Assembly: GCA_020152595.1 (NCBI GenBank)
Contig: JAIGNY010003238.1
Span: forward strand, 100,001 to 164,000
Length of the DNA: 64,000 bases
From: Chiridota heheva
Taxonomy: Eukaryota > Echinodermata > Holothuroidea > Apodida > Chiridotidae
Reading direction: 5' to 3'
Under the pieces are notes generated by a model. That model was not told the origin of the DNA, made no database searches, and was given only the letters and a program-made list of their open reading frames with translations. The position numbers and the translations under genes are program-made. Shown here piece by piece: positions 58,425-64,000 of the stretch (within the stretch, counting starts at the first letter, position 1; each line of letters begins with the position of its first letter).

Positions 58425-59040
58425 AATATGGTAAAGATCAATTCCTCTTCATTAACATTATCTCCCCTTTTTTAAAGAGAAATGGCAGATATAAAGGGGG
58501 CCCGTAAGAGCAATATACCATTATACCTATATGGACCTGCAGGGCCCCACTCGCTCCCGGCCCATAGGGCCCATAGGGCCCTAGCTACACCACTGCGCAG
58601 TCTAAGGCTCATAATAGCTTATTCCGACACTGACCCCTGTATCCCAATCTTCCAAATCTGTACATTGCATGTGGACTTTACTCGAGGTTTCCCAAACTGC
58701 CAAAATGAAAATAAAAATTGTATGTGTGGACGTGGGTTTTACACATTTACCTTTCCGCGCTGTATGTCTCATGTATGTCTTATTTAAAGGTATATGGACA
58801 GATACGAAAGTAGCATTGAAAATAGCATGTGTAGTTTTCAAGTTATGAGTAATCAAAGGTTGAATATTGTTTTAATATATTGAAAAAATGTGATGTATAA
58901 CACCTCATATTTCTTCCATTAATTTTAGACCTTGAAAATGTTCAAAATGCCTTCTCAAGCTTGCTGGGTATGGTAAAGATCAAATTCTCTTCATTAGAAT
59001 TATTGTCCTTTTTAAAGAGAAATGGCAGATTGTTAAAAAA
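58425..59040. repeat. ~70-bp direct repeat flanking a GC-rich ~480-bp segment
   Basis: tatggtaaagatcaa, ttctcttcatta-type words and aaagagaaatggcagat occur at 58428-58494 and again at 58971-59036. The segment between begins ggggcccgtaag and includes ggccctagctacaccactg, a hAT-like end. Confidence 0.6.
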
Positions 59041-59649
59041 AAATGAATTTACATAAAAGATTAGGGAAATTGTCCCAGCCATACATTAAAAGAGTAACAC
59101 ACAAATTTGCATATTTGTCTATATTTGAACAAAAATCTTTTAAAAAGCTGTAACTTGAATGGCACACTTTTAATCAAAATTGACGAAATGCTTTCTTCAA
59201 GTTTTTTAGTGGATTTTAAATCAATGCAGCCAATTTTGCCTCTACCTGTCTATATTTCTTTTAAAATCTACAAAAAGCACCCGCTTGGGCATAAAACCAT
59301 TTCTTAATTAGCTGGAGAGTTGTTAATAATTGGAATGTTCTACTTGATATTGTTTTGGACTCTAAATCTCTTTTGTAATTTAAGAATGACATATGACACT
59401 TACAGCACAAACAAGGACATTAAAGGATATGATATGGGCTGGAAGGCTTCCTAACTTACTATTGACCGCAGAAGCGAAATGAGTGGATGTAGCTTTTCTG
59501 GTAAATTGGTCTGCATGATCTGAGCGTTTGATCTATCTACCAATTAAACAATTGCTACCACTTAAAGTATTATGGAAATTTTCACACAGTTAAATTATGA
59601 TTTGCAACATATTTTTAAAGCAATAAATCTTATCCGCAAGGTTTATCAA
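59040..59649. other. 5' flank of the AVL9-like gene
   Basis: Likely contains its promoter and 5' UTR. I see no clear TATA box or CpG-rich core, so no start site is assigned. Confidence 0.4.
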
Positions 59650-59727
59650 ATGGAATCAGAAGACGAAAAGAATGAAACAGTTTTTCACGTTGTTGTTGTT
59701 GGTTTTCATCATAAAAGAGGCTGCCAG
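59650..59727 (+). CDS. AVL9: AVL9 homolog, first coding exon (rest lies beyond the window)
   Basis: An ATG at 59650 opens 26 codons, MESEDEKNETVFHVVVVGFH then HKRGCQ, ending at a GT donor (CAG|GTATTG) after 59727. The block VVVVGFHHKRGCQ matches the start of the AVL9 family, where vertebrate proteins read VVVGFHHKKGCQ just before the same exon junction. AVL9 is a DENN-related (longin-uDENN) protein acting in late secretory traffic and epithelial polarity. The acidic, non-conserved first ten residues also resemble the family layout. The next expected exon (starting VEFSYPP-like) was not found by 64000, so intron 1 exceeds 4.2 kb. Being only 78 bp, this exon is easy to miss; splice phase (0) and motif together make it convincing. 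Confidence 0.85.
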
Positions 59728-59997
59728 GTATTGCTTGTAAATTAAGTTGTGCTTTGGCCTGTGTACGTTAATACTAATAGTAATAGCTACGTTAGGTTAG
59801 TTACCACTGTAGACTAACGTTAGGCGTAGGCCTAGGCCCCTAAACTTTAACTAGTTACACTAGTCACTACACAGTTAGGCCAGAGAGCGTGACGTCATTA
59901 GGGGCAAGAGACAAAACTTTTGTACAAAAAATCGTGATGCCTTTACGGACATCGCCATATTTGTTCCAGCATGGTTAACTAGGAATGCCGGTGGAGA

Positions 59998-60627
59998 CAC
60001 AGGTGTTACTAGCGGTATGGCAACCTAGGCTATATATACTTTAAAATAATAAAACGTATATAAAGAAAAAAAGGTAGGTCACTTTCGACTTTCAAACCGT
60101 ATATGAAAATTCCTTTTTTGACCACTCACAAATCTTAATTACATTTTTTAACTCTACACACATTTGCTGGAGACTCCCTTCTTCGTTTATAAGCCACAAT
60201 ATTTGTTAGTTTTTTCAGATTAGATATACAAACGATTAATTTTCTACCCCATTACTGTCACGACAGTGTAAATGCCCAACAATTTGCTGCAAATTAAAGA
60301 AACGTTGTGATGACGTCATGAAGAAGCAGCACTTCAATTGGTTTGCAACATTGTTGGGCTTTTACACTGTCATGACTAATGTTAGTAGAAAATCCAGCAT
60401 TTTTACATCTCATCAGAAAAAAGAACAAATACTGTGGCTTATAAACTAAGAAGGGATTCTCCAGCAAATGTGAGTTCAGTCAAAAAGTGTAATTAAGATT
60501 CGCGAGTAGTCAAAAAAAGGAATTTTCTTACACAGTTCGAATGTTGCGTTAGAAAGTGACCTACTTTTTTTTTATATATGTATTACTATGAAGTATATAG
60601 GTTGCCATAACACTAGGAACACCTGTG
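59998..60627. mobile_element. 630-bp foldback (long-TIR) element in AVL9 intron 1
   Basis: Almost the whole element is one imperfect palindrome centred near 60313 (gatgacgtcatg). Matching arm words include cacaggtgttacta / actaggaacacctgtg; ggtaggtcactttc / gaaagtgacctac; atctggag-type tttgctggaga / tctccagcaaa; and cagtgtaaatgcccaacaa / ttgttgggcttttacactg. Arms are ~300 bp. The termini equal those of the 88-bp element at 25455-25542. No coding frame. Target duplication not resolved. Confidence 0.85.
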
Positions 60628-62104
60628 GGTGGACAGTACACTATGCAGCATGAGTGACGAGTAGTTATTACTACATCCCTCAGTACGAGTTGACATTGGG
60701 ATTGCCATATGACTCAGGTTGTTATAAATTACAACTCCTAATTAAAAAAAAAAAATTCACACTGTTAAAAATTAAAAAATAACTTTTTGGATATTCTTAT
60801 ACCAATTATGCACTTATGAGATGTATAAACTGCTGGTTGATTTTTTGCTGACAACATTTTTATGGTTTAGATAATTTTATTAAATAGTTTTAGTATAAAA
60901 ACTGTGCGAAAACAAATAAATAAAACACCAAGAAATGTTTAGATTATATAATTGTACTTTTATAAGTTTTATCTTAATTTTTTCCCATCAAATCTAAAAC
61001 ATATTACCCCGCTAAAATGTTATAGCCCGATAGCAGTGTTTTCAACTTTGACCGTACTTAGGAGAGCTTGTTAGAAGATTTTTATGGAATGAAAAGTAGC
61101 CCGATAAAAATAAGTAAAATCACTGTAAAAACAATTTTTGAAGTCATGGATAGGCTTCAAGCATCATGAATAAGCATTGTGGGTCAAAAAATAAGGTAAA
61201 ATGGTTTCGTTTTGACAAAGACCTTACAAGTGAGATTTTTTAAAACAGTACAGTTTTTTTTTATATATGTATTACTATTAAGTATATAGGTTGCCATAAC
61301 ACTAGGAAGGGATTCTCCAGCAAATGTGAGTTGAGTCAAAAAATGTAATTAAGATTCGCGAGTGGTCAAAAAAGAATTTTCTTACACGGTTTGAAAGTTG
61401 CGTTAGAAAGTGACCTATTTTTTTATATATGTATTACTATTAAGTATATAGGTTGCCATAACACTAGGAACACCTGTGGGTGGACAGTGCACTATGCAGC
61501 ATGAGTGACGAGTAGTTATTACTAGATCCCTTCAGTACGAGTTGACATTGGGATTGCCATATGACTCTGGTTGTTATAAATTACAACTCCTGTTTAAAAA
61601 AAAAAAAAAATTCACACTGTTGAAAATTGAAAAATAACTTTTTGGATATTCTTATACCAATTATGCACTTATGAGATGTATAAACTGCTGGTTGATTTTT
61701 TGCTGACAACATTTTTATGGTTTAGATAATTTTATTAAATAGTTTTAGTATAAAAACTGTGCGAAAACAAATAAATAAAACACCAAGAAATGTTTAGATT
61801 ATATAATTGTACTTTAAAAGTTTTATCTTAATTTTTCCCATCAAATCTAAAACATATTACCCCCGCTAAAATGTTATAGCCCAATAGCAGTGTTTTCAAC
61901 TTTGACCGACTTCGGAGAGCTTGTTAGAAGATTTTTACGGAATGAAAATTGCCCGATAAAAATAAGTAAAATCACTGTAAAAACAATTTTTGAAGTCATG
62001 GATAGGCTTCAAGCATCATGAATAAGCATTGTGGGGCAAAAATGAGGTAAAATGGTTTGGTTTTCACAAAGATCTTACAAGTGAGATTTTTTAAAACAGT
62101 ACAG
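60451..62104. repeat. 856-bp tandem duplication
   Basis: Copy A starts at 60451 and copy B at 61307 (aagggattctccagc, offset 856). Homology runs through agtatataggttgccataac, cactatgcagcatgagtgac, ttatgcacttatgagatgta and gttatagccc to acagtacag at 61253 and 62104. Copies differ at a few percent of positions by eye. Copy A includes the right arm of the 59998 foldback element. The junction 61254-61306 is a further partial copy of that arm's end, tying the duplication to the foldback element. Confidence 0.9.
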
Positions 62105-63600
62105 CAGACTATAGGTTTCTTTTGTACCCTCTGACGGCCAATTATCACTAAGCGGCAGCCATACTACATGTAACACGGCTGGCATCAGTCTGACGGTACT
62201 ACGGGGAGTACCAAATGACGAGTGAGTGATTGACTGAGTGATAGTGTATCGGCCGGGCTGGCTGGAGAAAATGACAAGATACGATAGAGAACCAGTCTTG
62301 AAAATATTGTTTTAAGATTTCCATTCAGATTAAATGGCATTGTAGAGGCATGCAAACCAGTCAAGTTTATTTTAAAGATTTTTTTTTTTTTTTTTTTTTG
62401 GGACAGGAACCATTAAGAACAAAAGTTATAAATTAATGTTGAATTATTTTGTCACTAATTTAAGGTCTACCACTTGCATTATTCCAGTTCTGCGAGATAA
62501 TTTAAAATTAGATTGGCATAAGAGTTTCAGACGTTGGCATGATTTCACCATAGAATAGGTCTGTTTTACATGGGTTCTGATGTATATATGAAGAATTTGA
62601 ATCAATTTTTGTCCAAATCTTGCATGCCGCATCGCTGGTCCAACAAATTTTGAGGTAGGCCTTACTTAGGACAAGACTTAAAAAAATAAGTACTAACATT
62701 AGACATACTCAAATTTAAAGGGATATTTTCACCACGGGCGGCAGGCATAGGCCTACTAGGTTAAATGTCAATTTAGACAAAAATGACAACTCTTTGATCT
62801 AAGTGGAATATAAAATATATTGTTACTTTTAGGGTCACATTTTAAAATCACTAAAACAATTTTTTGGTATGTAATTAAGGAATTTATAAGTAGCTTGAAA
62901 AAAGAAAAAAATTGAAATGATCAGAAAATTAACATTTAGGTAACACTGCAGTTACTACTGTATACTTTCATCAGCTTCAATCCACATAGTTTGCTGATTT
63001 TAGGTATAACAGTATAAGAAACACCACCATTTAGTTCTTCATAAATCATTTGCCAAGTATTTTGCCTTACAATTACTGAAAGAGAGTGCATAGTTCTAAA
63101 TAAATTTACTATTAAGAATTAATTACCTTCAGAATGCAATGACAAGTTGACAACATTTGTTACAACTTAAGTTTTAATGTCATGGTTATATACAAGTTAC
63201 TGTCAGGCACCCTGTAAATAAATTAATTTTCTTTTTATCGGTAGGTCTATCAAATCTGCTTGATATTGTAGTTCAACTTCAAAACGATCGATTCAATAAA
63301 ACAACCCCTATGCAAATCAGCTGTTAAGCTTAGCCTAAACATAATGCTATTTATACATGTTTTAATTTTATTTTATTTAATTTCACAAATATTTGTATAC
63401 CTTTTGATATATATATTAGCCCATTATTATTTTAGTTTAAATTTCTGCATTATTTGTTAAACAGTAAAATTTAGGAAGTTAGTTTTTTATATTGTTAGCC
63501 GGTAATTTTAACGCTGGTAAAGCACCAAAAAAAAAACATTCTTGAAGCCAAAAATGTGGTATTAGTTCAGATAATACATTTAAAACTGATTCAAATTAAA
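62105..63600. other. AVL9 intron 1, nothing further identified
   Basis: AT-rich with a ~19-nt T run near 62380. No exon with a convincing AVL9 match or splice pair found. Confidence 0.4.
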
Positions 63601-63609
63601 GTTTCAAGC

Positions 63610-64000
63610 AAAATTAATATTACTTTAAATGCTACATGTGTTACATGCAGGAGATCTTGGTATTTCCAGGCATCAGTGTGCATTTTTAAATGTTACTCTT
63701 AATGATGCATGTGTTATATGTAGGGGATCTTGGTGTTTCCAGGCATCAGTATGCATTTTTAAATGTTACTTTAAATGCTGCATGTCTTATATGTAGGGGA
63801 TCTTGGTATTTCCAGACATCAGTACACAAATGTTACCCTAAATGATGCATGTGTTATATGCAGGGGATTTTGGTATTTCCAGGCATCAAGTACATTTTTA
63901 AATGCTACTCTAAATGATGCATGTGTTATATGTAGTGGATCTTGGTATTTCCAGGCATCAGTATGTATTTTTAAATGTTACTTTAAATGATGCATGTGTT
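63610..64000. repeat. ~78-bp tandem repeat running off the window end
   Basis: At least five copies of a unit with aaatgatgcatgtgttatat, gtaggggatcttggtatttc, caggcatcagtatgcatttt and taaatgttact. Some frames remain open and give Cys-containing repeat peptides (NDACVIC), which I attribute to the repeat. Confidence 0.9.

Noticed and set aside
63775-63990. 71-codon Cys-containing frame
   Set aside because: Product of the 78-bp tandem repeat; Cys periodicity follows the repeat unit.

Overview
The window looks like intron-rich, AT-rich nuclear DNA of an animal, most likely a marine invertebrate. The reasons are animal genes with GT-AG introns (EXOG, the first exon of an AVL9-like gene), tRNA-derived SINEs, CR1/L2-like LINE debris, two ZMYM-type hAT transposons, many small hAT-like non-autonomous elements and abundant minisatellites. 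I cannot name the species. Most apparent open frames are repeats or chance; the real coding content is small and split into short exons.

Layout. (1) 0.5-7.0 kb, minus: the terminal exon of an unrecognised gene, cut inside its reading frame by a 5.8-kb hAT element (816-6626) with terminal inverted repeats and a perfect 8-bp target duplication. (2) 7-18.9 kb: non-coding DNA with a dispersed ~290-bp repeat, a LINE tail, a tandemly duplicated SINE-bearing segment, foldback elements and a large 24-bp minisatellite with higher-order structure. (3) 18.9-26.7 kb, minus: a complete five-exon EXOG gene (361 residues), a mitochondrial DNA/RNA non-specific nuclease with its catalytic residues intact. (4) 27.3-33.4 kb: a CR1/L2-like LINE on the minus strand, split by a 3.8-kb hAT, itself hit by a SINE-like insertion; target duplications are visible at two levels. 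(5) 41.0-46.2 kb, minus: a second EXOG copy with all five exons but two frame breaks and a duplicated splice donor. (6) 48.4-51.3 kb: a small inverted-repeat element containing a 2.2-kb hAT-like element. (7) 51.9-53.1 kb, minus: a third EXOG copy, only the last two exons, broken and truncated. (8) 53.4-59 kb: a split SINE, minisatellites, a (TA)n tract and a second copy of the 2.2-kb repeat family. (9) 59.65 kb, plus: the first coding exon of an AVL9-like trafficking gene; its first intron fills the rest of the window and holds a 630-bp foldback element, an 856-bp tandem duplication and a ~78-bp tandem repeat.

The main biological story is a head-to-tail EXOG cluster made by DNA-level duplication (same intron positions and phases) in which one copy looks functional and two look decayed, embedded in a region reshaped by nested transposons. 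No bacterial-style operon, CRISPR array or confident stand-alone RNA gene was seen. Exon limits and repeat boundaries were read by eye.
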